A stretch of 41,949 nucleotides of DNA from Balneolaceae bacterium (GTDB lineage: Bacteria; Bacteroidota; Rhodothermia; Balneolales; Balneolaceae): positions 1 to 41,949 of the forward strand of contig SKYV01000261.1 of assembly GCA_007127745.1 (NCBI GenBank). Direction: 5' to 3'. This document shows, piece after piece, positions 26,155-35,724 of this stretch. Below the pieces are notes generated by a model. That model ran no database searches and was not told the origin of the DNA. It was given only the letters and a program-made list of their open reading frames with translations. Positions within the stretch are counted from its first letter, which is position 1. The number at the start of each line of letters is the position of its first letter. The translations under genes and the position numbers were made by a program.

Positions 26155-26835
26155 TCATAAATCACCCGATATTTCTCTTATCCGGTTAATGGCAAAAATC
26201 ATATATCCGATAATGCCGGCGGCTAATCCTTTCACAATAATAAAAAGTACATATCCGCTGATGTATGATGAAAGTATTCTGATCCACCCCGCTAAATCCG
26301 ATACTGAAAAATAATTTTTATAGATCCAAATACCGACAGTTGCCACCAATAACCCCGGCAATGTGGTGTTCATAAATGGATCCGTCAGAGGAAGGGACGA
26401 AAACATCCAGACGGGAATGGCTGCCAAAAGAATAAGTACGGACGCTCCCACAGTGTAAGTATTCAGAATAAGATTTGCATAAAAGCCCTCGGTTTCATCC
26501 CGAAAGAAAAACAGTCCCGGAAGGGAAAGCATGGGGATTAGCAGCAGCACCATACCTAAAGGCAACAATTGTGTTGAGATTCTGATTGTAGTCACCTGAA
26601 CCCATTGTGCAATCTGCTGAACCTGTTCATTTTCGGCCTGAATCGTATCAGGATTTATGCTCACGGAAAAATCAACCAAGAGTGTATTGAGTAGTACTAC
26701 AATCATCATTCCAATTACAGCAAATAGAAAAGGATGCTGAAACGAGTGAGCCTTTTCTGAATGGATAAACCCATCGATTACATCACGCGGATAAATCAGC
26801 AGGTTTTTGAGCGTATCAATATAATTTTTAACCAT
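26155..26835 (-). CDS. Multi-pass membrane protein, Yip1/DUF3667-like
   Basis: Protein of 226 residues with about five transmembrane helices (near 35-53, 88-112, 121-145, 158-175 and 190-215) and short soluble ends. F-x-H-P-F at the start of helix one and E-G-F-Y-A-N-L-I-L-N-T-Y-T-V-G between helices resemble Yip1/DUF3667 membrane proteins of Bacteroidota, but the zinc-ribbon N-terminus of DUF3667 is missing. Function is unknown. It converges with the TIGR02757 gene three bases away and is divergent from rpsU. Confidence 0.7.
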   Translation of the reverse strand: MVKNYIDTLKNLLIYPRDVIDGFIHSEKAHSFQHPFLFAVIGMMIVVLLNTLLVDFSVSINPDTIQAENEQVQQIAQWVQVTTIRISTQLLPLGMVLLLIPMLSLPGLFFFRDETEGFYANLILNTYTVGASVLILLAAIPVWMFSSLPLTDPFMNTTLPGLLVATVGIWIYKNYFSVSDLAGWIRILSSYISGYVLFIIVKGLAAGIIGYMIFAINRIREISGDL

Positions 26836-26876
26836 TTTTGCAGATTATACAGCTTATAAAAAATTTCGTGTCGGAA

Positions 26877-26906
26877 TTGTTTTACTCTGAAAACTATTCT
26901 TATATT
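26877..26906 (+). promoter_or_regulatory. Possible promoter of rpsU
   Basis: TTGTTT (26877-26882) and TATATT (26901-26906) are separated by 18 bases and lie 38 bases before the rpsU start. The -10 hexamer matches the general bacterial consensus at five of six positions, while the -35 is weak. No Shine-Dalgarno sequence precedes rpsU, as is common for this gene and lineage. Confidence 0.35.
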
Positions 26907-26944
26907 ACGTGTCTATCAAAAAAATCAAAAAATAAATTCAATCT

Positions 26945-27139
26945 ATGATAGGAGTTAACGTAAAAGATAACGAAAGCATTGATCGCGCAATCAATCGCTT
27001 CAAGAAAATGGTAACCCGTTCACGCATTTTGAATGAATATAAAGAACGGCAGCAGTACATCAAGCCATCCGAAGAGCGAAGAGAAGCTCTGAAGAAGAGT
27101 GTGCGCGAAGAGAGACGACGCCAGAGAGAAAACTACTGA
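26945..27139 (+). CDS. rpsU: 30S ribosomal protein S21
   Basis: Small basic protein of 64 residues of the 30S subunit that helps in mRNA start selection near the anti-Shine-Dalgarno region. The sequence fits S21 throughout: V-x-V-K-D-N-E-S-I-D-R-A-I-N-R-F-K-K near the start and a terminal helix very rich in Arg, Lys and Glu (R-E-E-R-R-R-Q-R). It is monocistronic here, away from dnaG/rpoD with which it is linked in other phyla. A 9-bp hairpin follows. Confidence 0.95.
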   Translation: MIGVNVKDNESIDRAINRFKKMVTRSRILNEYKERQQYIKPSEERREALKKSVREERRRQRENY

Positions 27140-27164
27140 TTTGTTCTGAATCTCCGCCGATACC

Positions 27165-27186
27165 GGCGCAAGCGTCTGCTTGTGCC
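27165..27186 (+). terminator. Hairpin between convergent rpsU and radA
   Basis: GGCGCAAGC (27165-27173) pairs with GCTTGTGCC (27178-27186) around a 4-base loop, nine pairs with one G-U. It sits 25 bases after the rpsU stop. There is no U-run, so it may be an RNA 3' end stabiliser or a bidirectional terminator of weak type. Confidence 0.45.
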
Positions 27187-27254
27187 ATCCAATATGGTTT
27201 AAGCGGATGCTTTAATCAGCTCTGGATTAATTTATGACGCCAATCAAATTCATC

Positions 27255-28595
27255 TCAAAACAAATCTGAAATAAAAGCCGCGGATCTGAGCTGTATGCTC
27301 AATCCCTCCGCGGTTGCATTCTTTGGCACCGATGCCTTTTCCACACCCATTTTTTCTGCTTCCCGCAGCCTTTGTTCCATAAAAGAAACTTTTCTTACCT
27401 CTCCACCCAATCCAACTTCACCGATAAAAACGACATCACTGTTTACAATTTCGTTGGTCAGACTGGATGCAAGCGCTGATACGACGGCAAGATCTGCAGC
27501 CGGATCAGATATTTTAAGCCCACCTGCAATATTCAGATATACATCTTGTCCGGCAAGGCTCATGGCTGCTCTTTTTTCGAGTACGGCGATCAGCAGCGAC
27601 AATCTTCTTTGATCAAAACCGCTTGCTGTGCGTTGTGGTGTGCTGTAGCTGCTGGGCGAAACCAGTGCCTGCACTTCTACCAGAATGGGGCGTGTTCCCT
27701 CCATGATGCAGGTAACCGAATTCCCGCTCACGGCATGTTCCGCTTCCGAAAGAAACAGTGCCGATGGATTCAATACCTCTTGCAAGCCATTCTCTTTCAT
27801 CTCAAAAACTCCTACCTCCTGCGCCGGGCCGAACCGGTTTTTTACACAGCGCAGCAACCGGTAAAAATGGTTTTTATCACCTTCAAAATGGAGAACTGTA
27901 TCCACCATGTGCTCCAGAATTCGCGGGCCGGCAATATCTCCATCTTTGGTTACATGGCCAATCATCAGAGTGGTGATGTTCTCTTTTTTAGCAATCTGCT
28001 GGAGCATGGCTGAACATTCCCTGATCTGTTGCACACTCCCGGGCAGGCTGGAAAGTTCATCGCTAAATACGGTTTGAATAGAATCAATTACTAAAAGATC
28101 AGGTTTCAACTTTCGTGCCTGGCTGATGACAGACCGAATATCGGTGTTTGAACTCACGTAAAGGTTTTCTCCTTTCAGCCCGATACGGCCACCGCGCTGC
28201 TTGATTTGAGAAGCAGATTCTTCTCCAGCAACATACAAAATTTTCATTTCGGGGGATTGGTGAGCAACCTGAAGCATCAGCGTGCTTTTGCCAATTCCCG
28301 GATCTCCCCCAAGCAGAGAGAGTGATCCATTCACAAAACCACCTCCCAAAACTCTGTCAAATTCATCAAGATTGGAAGAAAAACGTTCGCTGGTTTGGCG
28401 AGAAACATCAGTAAGGCGAATGACATCTGCCTGATCGGAAACAGATACATCAACCTTGTGTTTTTTGCTTTTTTGGGGCTGTTCTACAATTTCTGAAAAG
28501 GTATTCCACTCATTGCACGACGGACAAACACCCAGCCACTTTGCTGAGGTATGACCACAATTTCCGCACTGAAACTGAATTCTTTGTTTTGCCAC
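27255..28595 (-). CDS. radA: DNA repair protein RadA/Sms
   Basis: RecA-like ATPase of 446 residues that promotes branch migration in recombination. The N-terminal zinc finger has C10, C13, C24 and C27. The Walker A motif G-D-P-G-I-G-K-S-T is at 97-105. The RadA-specific K-N-R-F-G is at 252-256. The C-terminal third is the Lon-protease-like domain. The start is GTG at 28595. It follows the flippase-like gene by 18 bases on the same strand, so they are probably cotranscribed without an obvious functional link. Confidence 0.95.
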   Translation of the reverse strand: MAKQRIQFQCGNCGHTSAKWLGVCPSCNEWNTFSEIVEQPQKSKKHKVDVSVSDQADVIRLTDVSRQTSERFSSNLDEFDRVLGGGFVNGSLSLLGGDPGIGKSTLMLQVAHQSPEMKILYVAGEESASQIKQRGGRIGLKGENLYVSSNTDIRSVISQARKLKPDLLVIDSIQTVFSDELSSLPGSVQQIRECSAMLQQIAKKENITTLMIGHVTKDGDIAGPRILEHMVDTVLHFEGDKNHFYRLLRCVKNRFGPAQEVGVFEMKENGLQEVLNPSALFLSEAEHAVSGNSVTCIMEGTRPILVEVQALVSPSSYSTPQRTASGFDQRRLSLLIAVLEKRAAMSLAGQDVYLNIAGGLKISDPAADLAVVSALASSLTNEIVNSDVVFIGEVGLGGEVRKVSFMEQRLREAEKMGVEKASVPKNATAEGLSIQLRSAAFISDLF

Positions 28596-28613
28596 TGCAA
28601 TATATTTTGGTTT

Positions 28614-29663
28614 TTATTTATTGACCTGTTCCAGCTTTTCCGAAACCGTTTCGTTTATGTACCAAAACATTGCGATTATTCCAAGCCCGATACTGATGTA
28701 GTACGTGATAATTCTCCACACGAAAACCGCCAATCCGATAAATGCAGTGCGGTCAATCAGCGGCCCGAGAAAGATGGCAAAAAGTCCCTCAACGCCGCCA
28801 GATCCCCCGGGTGTGGGTATCACAAGAAATGCAAGATTCATGGCAAGGCTTCTGAGCACCATCAAAATTTCTTCGCCGGGCAGAAGGCTTAAAATCACAA
28901 TAACGGGAATAGCGATTCGGCAAAGCCAGCTCATTGTTGATAAAAAGAATGCTTTTAACACAAATGAGATAGGCTTTTTACGAAGGAGAATCGAATAACT
29001 TTCGAGGTTTTCTGCCTCCTGATTTACCTTTTTTGAATATTTTCTGAGAATCGGCCAGCTAAAAATGACCTTGATTGTCTTTTTCAAAAATGCCGGGTTT
29101 ACCAACAATCCATAAGCCAGCAAGGCACCGTATGCCAGCAGACCGGCATAAATCAGCATCATGGTGATGTTGCCAACCAATCCAATTTCTTCCGGCAAAA
29201 CCGGGAAAAAAAGGCTCGAAACAAGAAGAATAGGCACTGCCAGCGCATACCAGAATTGATCGAGCATTACACCATACAAAACAATGGCTGAAGATTGGCC
29301 AAGTTTTATTCCCTCTCGTGTCATTGCAAAGGTGGCTACCGGTGCCCCGCCAATGGTAGATGGTGTGATTGCAGAAGCAAAATCCCAGGTAAGTGCGATA
29401 CGAATGGATGCCATTTTCCCAATGGCTTTATCGGCCAGAAAACGAATTTTTGCTGCAGAAAAATAAACTTTCAGAAGTGTAACTGCGATAGCAATCACAA
29501 GTCCCGGCAGGCGTTTTGGAGCCAGATGTTCCAAAATTCCGGGAGTGTAGGTCAGATAAATCACAATTCCCATACTGATCATACTCAAAGCAATCGAAAT
29601 TGCAAGGTATTTAAAGGAAATCAGCGGCCCCTTCGATGAGATATTTTGTGCTTTATTTGACAA
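28614..29663 (-). CDS. Lysylphosphatidylglycerol synthase TM-region / flippase-like membrane protein
   Basis: Polytopic protein of 349 residues with about seven to eight transmembrane helices and no catalytic soluble domain, belonging to the UPF0104/TIGR00374 group. Characteristic blocks are T-P-S-T-I-G-G-A-P-V-A (about 97-107) and I-P-T-P-G-G-S-G-G-V-E-G near 283-294. The C-terminus ends in a short charged tail. Members move or help to synthesise lipids, and the substrate is not evident. The first possible start is TTG at 29663. The aldolase gene upstream ends with a strong terminator, so this gene and radA form their own unit. Confidence 0.85.
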   Translation of the reverse strand: MSNKAQNISSKGPLISFKYLAISIALSMISMGIVIYLTYTPGILEHLAPKRLPGLVIAIAVTLLKVYFSAAKIRFLADKAIGKMASIRIALTWDFASAITPSTIGGAPVATFAMTREGIKLGQSSAIVLYGVMLDQFWYALAVPILLVSSLFFPVLPEEIGLVGNITMMLIYAGLLAYGALLAYGLLVNPAFLKKTIKVIFSWPILRKYSKKVNQEAENLESYSILLRKKPISFVLKAFFLSTMSWLCRIAIPVIVILSLLPGEEILMVLRSLAMNLAFLVIPTPGGSGGVEGLFAIFLGPLIDRTAFIGLAVFVWRIITYYISIGLGIIAMFWYINETVSEKLEQVNK

Positions 29664-29708
29664 TTTAAAGTATTGTAAATAATAAACTTAAAAGAATTGG
29701 AGACAGGC

Positions 29709-29744
29709 AAAAAAAAGCCATGCCGGTTAGAAATCCGGCATGGC
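29709..29744 (-). terminator. Intrinsic terminator of the aldolase gene
   Basis: A perfect 10-bp GC-rich stem (29717-29726 with 29735-29744, 8-base loop) is followed on the reverse strand by eight uridines (29716-29709). It lies 11 bases after the stop codon at 29756 and is the best rho-independent terminator in the window. Confidence 0.92.
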
Positions 29745-29755
29745 GATAATAGAAG

Positions 29756-30832
29756 TTAGGCTATTGTTATTTCATCATTCAGATATACATCCTGAATATA
29801 GTTCAGAAGCTTAACACCCTCGGCCATTGGTCGTTGGAAAGCTTTACGGCCACTGATAAGCCCCATACCACCGGCTCTCTTGTTAACAACGGCAGTCTTT
29901 ACAGCCTGGGCAAAGTCATCTTTACCAGAAGCTCCACCTGAATTAATCAATCCGGCACGCCCCATATAACCGTTGGCTACCTGATAACGGGTCAGATCAA
30001 TCGGATTGTCAGTTGTGAGTTCATCATAAATTCTCTGATCAAGTTTGCCGTAGCTTGAATCGCCGGCATTCAGTGCAAGATAACCGCCATTGTTTTCAGG
30101 CAGTTTCTGCTTAACGATATCCGCCCCAATTGTTACTCCCAGGTGGTTAGCCTGTCCGGTAAGGTCGGCAGAAGAGTGATAGTCAACTCCATCTACTTTA
30201 AATGCGGAGTTTCGGGTGTAACACCACAGCACGGTTGCCATACCCAGTTCATGTGCATAGTCGAATGCCTCGGCAACTTCCACAATTTGCCGGCTCGATT
30301 CTTCCGAACCAAAATAGATAGTGGCACCAACAGCTGCTGCACCCATGTTGTAGGCTTTTTCAATCGATCCAAACATAATTTGATCGTAAGTATTTGGATA
30401 CGTCAGCAGTTCATTGTGATTTATTTTTACAAGAAACGGAATTTTGTGCGCATATTTTCTTGCGCATGCACCCAGCACACCGAACGTTGAAGCAACCGCG
30501 TTGCAGCCACCTTCAATTGCAAGTTCAATGATGCTTTCCGGATCAAAATAAGCCGGATTTTTTGCAAAAGATGCGCCTGCACTGTGCTCAATTCCCTGGT
30601 CAACAGGCAGAATAGAAAGATAACCGGTTCCGCCAAGACGGCCGTGGTTTAGCATTCTCTGCAGGTTGTGCAATACACGGTTGTTTCTGTCAGAGTGGTA
30701 CCAGATTTTATCTACATAGTCTGAAGATGGAACGTGAATTTTCTCCTTTGGTATTGTCTTACATTCATGGCTGAGCAGTTCCTCAGCATCATTCCCCAAT
30801 AATTCTTCTATACTTGATATTTTAAGTGTCAT
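29756..30832 (-). CDS. fbaB: Class I fructose-bisphosphate aldolase (DhnA/FbaB type)
   Basis: Glycolytic and gluconeogenic enzyme of 358 residues that cleaves fructose-1,6-bisphosphate through a Schiff base. It shows the archaeal-type class I pattern: P-V-D-Q-G-I-E-H (76-83), I-N-H-N-E (137-141), [10 protein letters not shown] (167-176), and [10 protein letters not shown], where Lys241 or Lys243 is the likely Schiff-base residue. The end has a phosphate-binding S-G-G-A-S-G block near 298-303. Bacterial class II enzymes are zinc-dependent and unrelated. It has a clear Shine-Dalgarno site and its own terminator, which suggests strong monocistronic expression. Confidence 0.93.
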   Translation of the reverse strand: MTLKISSIEELLGNDAEELLSHECKTIPKEKIHVPSSDYVDKIWYHSDRNNRVLHNLQRMLNHGRLGGTGYLSILPVDQGIEHSAGASFAKNPAYFDPESIIELAIEGGCNAVASTFGVLGACARKYAHKIPFLVKINHNELLTYPNTYDQIMFGSIEKAYNMGAAAVGATIYFGSEESSRQIVEVAEAFDYAHELGMATVLWCYTRNSAFKVDGVDYHSSADLTGQANHLGVTIGADIVKQKLPENNGGYLALNAGDSSYGKLDQRIYDELTTDNPIDLTRYQVANGYMGRAGLINSGGASGKDDFAQAVKTAVVNKRAGGMGLISGRKAFQRPMAEGVKLLNYIQDVYLNDEITIA

Positions 30833-31157
30833 TTAATTACTCCTTGTTTAATTATCAATTTCGTTAACACTACAATATACGTGTAAATTCTTGAATTGGC
30901 TATTAACTCATCACACCAATTACAGATGGAAGCGCTTTGAATTGCAAGTTTTTAAACAGTTTAGCAGCTCAAGCCAAAATCCCGTATTTTTGCCATCAAA
31001 CTCAGTTTTTGTAATAAAACCGGCATAAAAAAGTTTTACAAATCCGGGTAGCTAAAATATTCAGAAGCAAGTTTCTCAGGCAATCCCCGAATGAACTGGT
31101 TTGTTTGATTGTCCGGTGATGCGAGACTATGATTTTAACAAGAACCATTCAAATTTT
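30833..31157. other. Divergent intergenic region between fbaB and dusB
   Basis: No gene is visible in these 325 bases. It contains the fbaB Shine-Dalgarno site and, 28-33 bases beyond it on the reverse strand, a TATATT element (about 30873-30878) that may be the fbaB -10 box. A matching -35 is not clear. An in-frame TTG at 31101 could extend DusB by 19 residues but has no support. Confidence 0.4.
30840..30845 (-). promoter_or_regulatory. Strong Shine-Dalgarno site of fbaB
   Basis: AAGGAG on the reverse strand lies seven bases before the ATG. It is one of very few clear ribosome binding sites in the window, where most starts have none, and confirms the fbaB start. Confidence 0.75.
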
Positions 31158-32147
31158 ATGATCATTAATAACTTGAATATTGGCAATAAACCGCTACTTC
31201 TTGCTCCGATGGAGGATGTTAGTGACTCTCCGTTTCGGCAGATTTGCAAAAAAATGGGTGCTGATATTGTATATACCGAATTCATCAGTTCAGAAGCCAT
31301 TATTCGGGATGCAGACATCGCTATGCATAAAATGCAGTTCGAAGAGTTTGAACGACCTTTTGGCATTCAAATATTTGGCGGACGCGAAGAAGCTATGGAA
31401 GGTGCCACTAAAGTTGCTATTGCCAATAATCCCGACATTGTAGATATCAACTTCGGGTGTCCTGTTTATAAAATTGTAAAAAAAGGAGCCGGATCCGCCT
31501 GCCTGAAGGATCTCTCGCTGATGGAACGAATGACAGGAATTGTGGTAGATGCCGCCGGAAACCTGCCTGTCACCGTAAAAACCCGCCTTGGCTGGGACGA
31601 AAACACCATTCGCATACAGGAGGTGGCGCTTATGCTGCAAAAACTCGGAGTTAAAGCACTTACGGTCCATGCCCGCACCCGAAATCAAAAATATAAGGGT
31701 GAGGCGCGATGGGAATTTCTAAAAAAGCTCAAAAACACACCAGGCCTGGAAATTCCCGTCATCGGCAACGGAGATGTAACTACACCCCAACTCGCCAAAA
31801 AAATGTTTGATGAAACCGGTGTGGACGGAGTCATGATCGGCCGCGGCGCCATTGGAAATCCCTGGATTTTTAAACATACACGGCACTACCTGGAAACGGG
31901 AGAAATCTTACCAGAGCCCACCATCCAGGACCGGCTGGAACTCTGTGCCGAACAATTGCGCATTTCAGTCGCCCATCACGGCGAGCGTTATGGCGTCATC
32001 ATCATGAAAAAGCATTACGGGCAGTACCTGAAGGGAATCAGAAACGCGAAAAAACTGCGCGCTTCCATTATGGACGAAAAAGAGATGGCTCCCATCCTCG
32101 AAAAACTGCTCAATTTCAGGGATAAAAAACTACACGCAGTTGTCTGA
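31158..32147 (+). CDS. dusB: tRNA-dihydrouridine synthase B
   Basis: FMN enzyme of 329 residues reducing uridines in the D-loop of tRNA. It has L-A-P-M-E-D-V-S-D near 14-22, the catalytic cysteine in N-F-G-C-P followed by the DusB-like K-I-V-K-K-G-A-G-S-A, T-V-H-A-R-T-R for FMN phosphate or tRNA contacts, I-G-N-G-D-V, and M-I-G-R-G-A-I-G-N-P-W. ATG at 31158 matches the family N-terminus. It is a single gene converging on serS 27 bases away. Confidence 0.93.
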   Translation: MIINNLNIGNKPLLLAPMEDVSDSPFRQICKKMGADIVYTEFISSEAIIRDADIAMHKMQFEEFERPFGIQIFGGREEAMEGATKVAIANNPDIVDINFGCPVYKIVKKGAGSACLKDLSLMERMTGIVVDAAGNLPVTVKTRLGWDENTIRIQEVALMLQKLGVKALTVHARTRNQKYKGEARWEFLKKLKNTPGLEIPVIGNGDVTTPQLAKKMFDETGVDGVMIGRGAIGNPWIFKHTRHYLETGEILPEPTIQDRLELCAEQLRISVAHHGERYGVIIMKKHYGQYLKGIRNAKKLRASIMDEKEMAPILEKLLNFRDKKLHAVV

Positions 32148-32174
32148 AATAAAAACATGCCATATATCTCATAA

Positions 32175-33443
32175 TCACATCTTTTCGATTCCCATAAACG
32201 GCTGCAGTACCTTCGGCACAATCACATCTCCCGCTTCGGTTTGGTACGTTTCTACAAGTGCGGCAACCACTCGCGGCAGGGCCAGGCCGCTTCCGTTCAG
32301 GGTATGGACCATCTCGGTTTTTCCCTTTTCGTTTTTAAACCTGAGCTGCATGCGCCGCGCCTGGAACGAGCCAAAATTGGAGCAGGAGCTCACTTCAAGC
32401 CACCGTTTCTGGCCGGGGCTCCAGACTTCCAGGTCATATTTTTTGGTCTGTGTGAATCCCATATCACCGGTGCACATCAGCAGCGTTCGGTAAGGCAGGT
32501 TTAACTGCTGCAACAGTGATTCTGCATATTCCCGAAGGGATTCCAGCTCTTCATCCGATTTTTCGGGATGCACAAATTTCACCAGTTCCACCTTGTCGAA
32601 CTGGTGAAGGCGGTTCAGGCCCCGAACTTCTTTCCCGTAACTGCCCGCTTCGCGGCGCCAGCATGGAGTGTAAGCCGTGTAATAGATGGGCAGTTCATCC
32701 ATCGCCAGGATTTCATCCCGGTGGAAGTTGGAAACCGGTACTTCGGCGGTTGGTATGGCAAAAAGCTCATCTCGCGGAATGGTGTACATCATATCTTCCT
32801 TGTCGGGTATTTGTCCGGTTCCGCGGGCCGAATCTTCATTCACAAAATAGGGCGCCTGCATCTCGATATAGCCATTTTTTACAGCTTCATTCAAAAAAAA
32901 GTTGATCAAAGCACGCTGCAGACGGGCCATATCCCCCAGATAAAACGGGAATCCTGCACCGGTTACCTTCGAACCCCGATCAAAATCGATCCAGTTTTTC
33001 GCAGATGCAATTTCCCAATGCGGTTCGCGCCAATCATCAGCGGCAGGATTGCCCCATGATAAAAAGATTTCGTTGTCCTCTTCCGTATGGCCAACAGGCA
33101 CAGACGGTTCCGGTACATTCGGTATTTTATAAAGAAGCTCATCCAGCTCCCTGCGAACGGCTCCCACCTTCTCTTCCAGTTCTTTTATCTTCTCCTTGCT
33201 GCGGCTTGTCTCCTGAATAATCTTCTGTGCTTCCTCCTTTTTCCCCTGGCCCATCAGTTGGCCGATCTGCTTTGCTTTTGTATTACTTTCTGCTCTCAAT
33301 TCTCCGATTTCGGTGACCAGCCCGCGCCATTCTTCATCCTTTTTTATAGCTTCATCAACGGCATCAGCGGATGGCTCCCCTTTGTTCAGCATCCCCTGTT
33401 TTACGACTTCAGGATTTTCGCGAATAAATGTAATATCAAGCAT
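32175..33443 (-). CDS. serS: Seryl-tRNA synthetase
   Basis: Class II synthetase of 422 residues charging tRNA-Ser and tRNA-Sec. The N-terminal 100 residues form the long antiparallel coiled coil that grips the tRNA, rich in Glu, Lys and Arg. T-A-E-V-P-V-S-N lines the serine pocket. Motif 2 is in C-W-R-R-E-A-G-S-Y-G-K-E-V-R-G-L-N-R-L-H-Q-F. Motif 3 includes G-S-G-L-A-L-P-R. E-V-S-S-C-S-N-F-G-S-F-Q-A-R-R is the usual serine/ATP segment. Length and order are standard. Confidence 0.96.
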   Translation of the reverse strand: MLDITFIRENPEVVKQGMLNKGEPSADAVDEAIKKDEEWRGLVTEIGELRAESNTKAKQIGQLMGQGKKEEAQKIIQETSRSKEKIKELEEKVGAVRRELDELLYKIPNVPEPSVPVGHTEEDNEIFLSWGNPAADDWREPHWEIASAKNWIDFDRGSKVTGAGFPFYLGDMARLQRALINFFLNEAVKNGYIEMQAPYFVNEDSARGTGQIPDKEDMMYTIPRDELFAIPTAEVPVSNFHRDEILAMDELPIYYTAYTPCWRREAGSYGKEVRGLNRLHQFDKVELVKFVHPEKSDEELESLREYAESLLQQLNLPYRTLLMCTGDMGFTQTKKYDLEVWSPGQKRWLEVSSCSNFGSFQARRMQLRFKNEKGKTEMVHTLNGSGLALPRVVAALVETYQTEAGDVIVPKVLQPFMGIEKM

Positions 33444-33709
33444 AAAATTTTGAATAAAATTTGTGATTTATCAGACCGGAAAGATACGAGCTGTTGATAA
33501 GCGATTGAAATTTTTTATTCCATAGATTTTTAAATTTACCTGCTCCCGGTAAACACGCTTCATCAAAGTTAAAAAACAGGCCTGTGCACCATATCAACTG
33601 TTTTTGATGATCTTATCCCGATTTGTAAAGCCATCTTTTTTTCGTTGTAATCCTAACAAATTAAGGCTATTTTTTCATTGAATTAGAAATTTTAGGTGAA
33701 AAGATAATT

Positions 33710-34189
33710 ATGGCACATCAACTTGACGAAACTGATATTAAAATTTTGAACCATTTACAGGAGCATGGCAGAGCCCAGCGAAATACCATTGCCGATATTG
33801 TGCACCTGTCTGTTCCCTCCGTGTCTGAAAGGATGAGGAAACTGGAAGAAAAGGGGCTGATATCGAATTATAATGCCATTCTGGATGCCAAACAGTTTAA
33901 TTTTGACATCACTGCGTTCATTTTTGTTGAAGTGGACACTTCAGAGCGATACCAGGGTTTTGTTGAGCACGTCACCAACCATCCCGAAGTTCTGGAATGT
34001 CACTCCATCACCGGAGATGGTTCACATATATTGAAAGTACGGACACGGAACACCGAATCTCTTGAAAGGTTTCTCTCGCTGGTGCAGACCTGGGACGGAG
34101 TTACACGAACCCGCTCCAACATTGTGCTTTCTACTTTTAAGGAGACCCGAAAACTTCCGATTGAACAAAACGTGGAAATCAAAAAATAA
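33710..34189 (+). CDS. Lrp/AsnC-family transcriptional regulator
   Basis: DNA-binding protein of 159 residues. An N-terminal helix-turn-helix (about 5-62) opens with L-D-E-T-D-I-K-I-L-N-H-L-Q and contains S-V-P-S-V-S-E-R-M-R-K-L-E-E-K-G-L-I. The RAM ligand-binding domain (about 68-145) has F-V-E-V-D-T-S and G-D-G-S-H-I-L-K-V-R. Such proteins sense amino acids and may act locally or globally. The next gene, an unknown membrane protein, starts 12 bases on, so it is likely cotranscribed. The 266 bases to serS probably carry an autoregulated promoter. Confidence 0.92.
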   Translation: MAHQLDETDIKILNHLQEHGRAQRNTIADIVHLSVPSVSERMRKLEEKGLISNYNAILDAKQFNFDITAFIFVEVDTSERYQGFVEHVTNHPEVLECHSITGDGSHILKVRTRNTESLERFLSLVQTWDGVTRTRSNIVLSTFKETRKLPIEQNVEIKK

Positions 34190-34201
34190 CAACCTGCCAT
34201 T

Positions 34202-35701
34202 TTGCAGATCTTTTTATTTCTGTTCCTCTCCTGGCTGGTTTTTGAACCGGGAATACCTTCCTCTGCACTCGATTATGAAAATGAAGAGGATATTGGCCGC
34301 CAAATTGCCCTCAGTTTTATTGATACTGAGGGTTTTCAGCCTACTCAGGAACAACTAAATATTGCCAAGAATATTGGAATTAATCTGATTGAAGTCTCCG
34401 ATCCTGCACAAATCGGTAACCTTTCACTCAATCGATTTCACATTTTACTGGGTTCTGAACATCGATACCTGACCGTCCACCAGATTGAAACTTCTGTTCC
34501 AGATCTGATCCGATCGACTACAACGCATTACAGAAGTATGTCAGATCAGTATTCAAACCGGATTGCCGCAATTAGCCTGTTCTATTTTCCGGCCGATTTC
34601 AAAGAGTCGTTTTATCAGTTAGCAGCCACCATCGCCGACAGCCTGTCTTCCGTAACCGATAAACCGATTTATTATCAGTCTGCCCAGTCAAGAATTTCTC
34701 AGCTGCCCGAGTCATTCAGTTTTAAATCGGCAAAATTTGGTGCTTCCGAAACCGATGTTATCCCATTTCCTGTCGTTTATTTTGAACCTGATGAGAATAC
34801 AGTTGAAAGCCTGAAAGCACTGGAACTACTTCTAAATCAGTCGCTGCAACTGCAGGAGAGCATCATTATACTTCCGGCAGATTGGTTTTTCGAGCGAATT
34901 TCACATCAGCCCGATGTTGAAGTGCTTCTCAGCTCCTATTTGGAAGGAAATGAGGTTCTGTTCCCGATGCCGGAGGCGGATGAAGACATTCCGTCAATCC
35001 ATTTTGGTGTGATATTTTTGTTCTTGCTCTGGGCAAGTTTTATCGTTCATTACCGCTATCAACCACTTTTCCGTGGCTTTGTGGCACGTTATTTTTTCAA
35101 CCACTCCTTTTTTGTGGCTGATATTATGGAGCACAGAATTCGGAATCTTTCATCCGGTATTACCCTGTTAATTCAGCACGGCTTTATCGTCGGGTTGTTT
35201 TTCTACACTTTCTCAAACATTTTGTTTACCAATTCGGGCCTGAGTGCGCTTAGTCACCACTTTCCGGCAATTATGATTGCAGGCTACGAAGCTGAAAGTT
35301 TTTTTGTAATCGGGATTATTCTCGCTTTTCTTTCGCACCTTGTTTCAGTGTTTTGGATTTATCTGCTCAACAAAGAATTGAAACATCTGAGTCAGGCTGT
35401 AAATCTTTATAGCTGGATTTTAACTCCCAATCTCTTGATTGTTACCATTTTGGTTTACATGGAACAGCAACAGGTTGCTGTGGAGTGGGCACTTGTGGCA
35501 GGCGGGTTATTTTTACTGATCTGGTTTTTCAGCTTCAACTTTGCCGCGATAGACGCCTCGAAATATCTGACTAAATACCGAACATTAAACATCTTTTTGA
35601 CGGTGGGCCTGCATGTGTTAATACTGATCTCGGTATTTCTGTTTATCCTCTTTATTCCGGGATTTTTCGAAACTGTTGAACTGACTTTGTGGCTGCCTTA
35701 A
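34202..35701 (+). CDS. Uncharacterised membrane protein with large extracytoplasmic domain
   Basis: I do not recognise this 499-residue protein. It starts with TTG at 34202, as no ATG or GTG lies between the stop of the Lrp gene and the signal sequence. Residues 1-20 are a signal peptide or anchor. Residues 22-262 form a soluble, probably periplasmic domain with alternating strands and helices, and six transmembrane helices follow (about 266-284, 318-342, 365-389, 404-421, 428-449 and 461-486). The domain order of outside domain then TM bundle recalls DUF4350-type or transporter-associated membrane proteins, but I see no diagnostic motif. Coupling to an Lrp regulator suggests an envelope function tied to nutrient state, which is inference. 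Confidence 0.75.
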   Translation: MQIFLFLFLSWLVFEPGIPSSALDYENEEDIGRQIALSFIDTEGFQPTQEQLNIAKNIGINLIEVSDPAQIGNLSLNRFHILLGSEHRYLTVHQIETSVPDLIRSTTTHYRSMSDQYSNRIAAISLFYFPADFKESFYQLAATIADSLSSVTDKPIYYQSAQSRISQLPESFSFKSAKFGASETDVIPFPVVYFEPDENTVESLKALELLLNQSLQLQESIIILPADWFFERISHQPDVEVLLSSYLEGNEVLFPMPEADEDIPSIHFGVIFLFLLWASFIVHYRYQPLFRGFVARYFFNHSFFVADIMEHRIRNLSSGITLLIQHGFIVGLFFYTFSNILFTNSGLSALSHHFPAIMIAGYEAESFFVIGIILAFLSHLVSVFWIYLLNKELKHLSQAVNLYSWILTPNLLIVTILVYMEQQQVAVEWALVAGGLFLLIWFFSFNFAAIDASKYLTKYRTLNIFLTVGLHVLILISVFLFILFIPGFFETVELTLWLP

Positions 35702-35724
35702 AAACCATTTTTTAAGATTCTGGA

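Noticed and set aside
32516-33497. Several forward frames of 70-160 codons across serS
   Set aside because: All are antisense to a complete seryl-tRNA synthetase gene.
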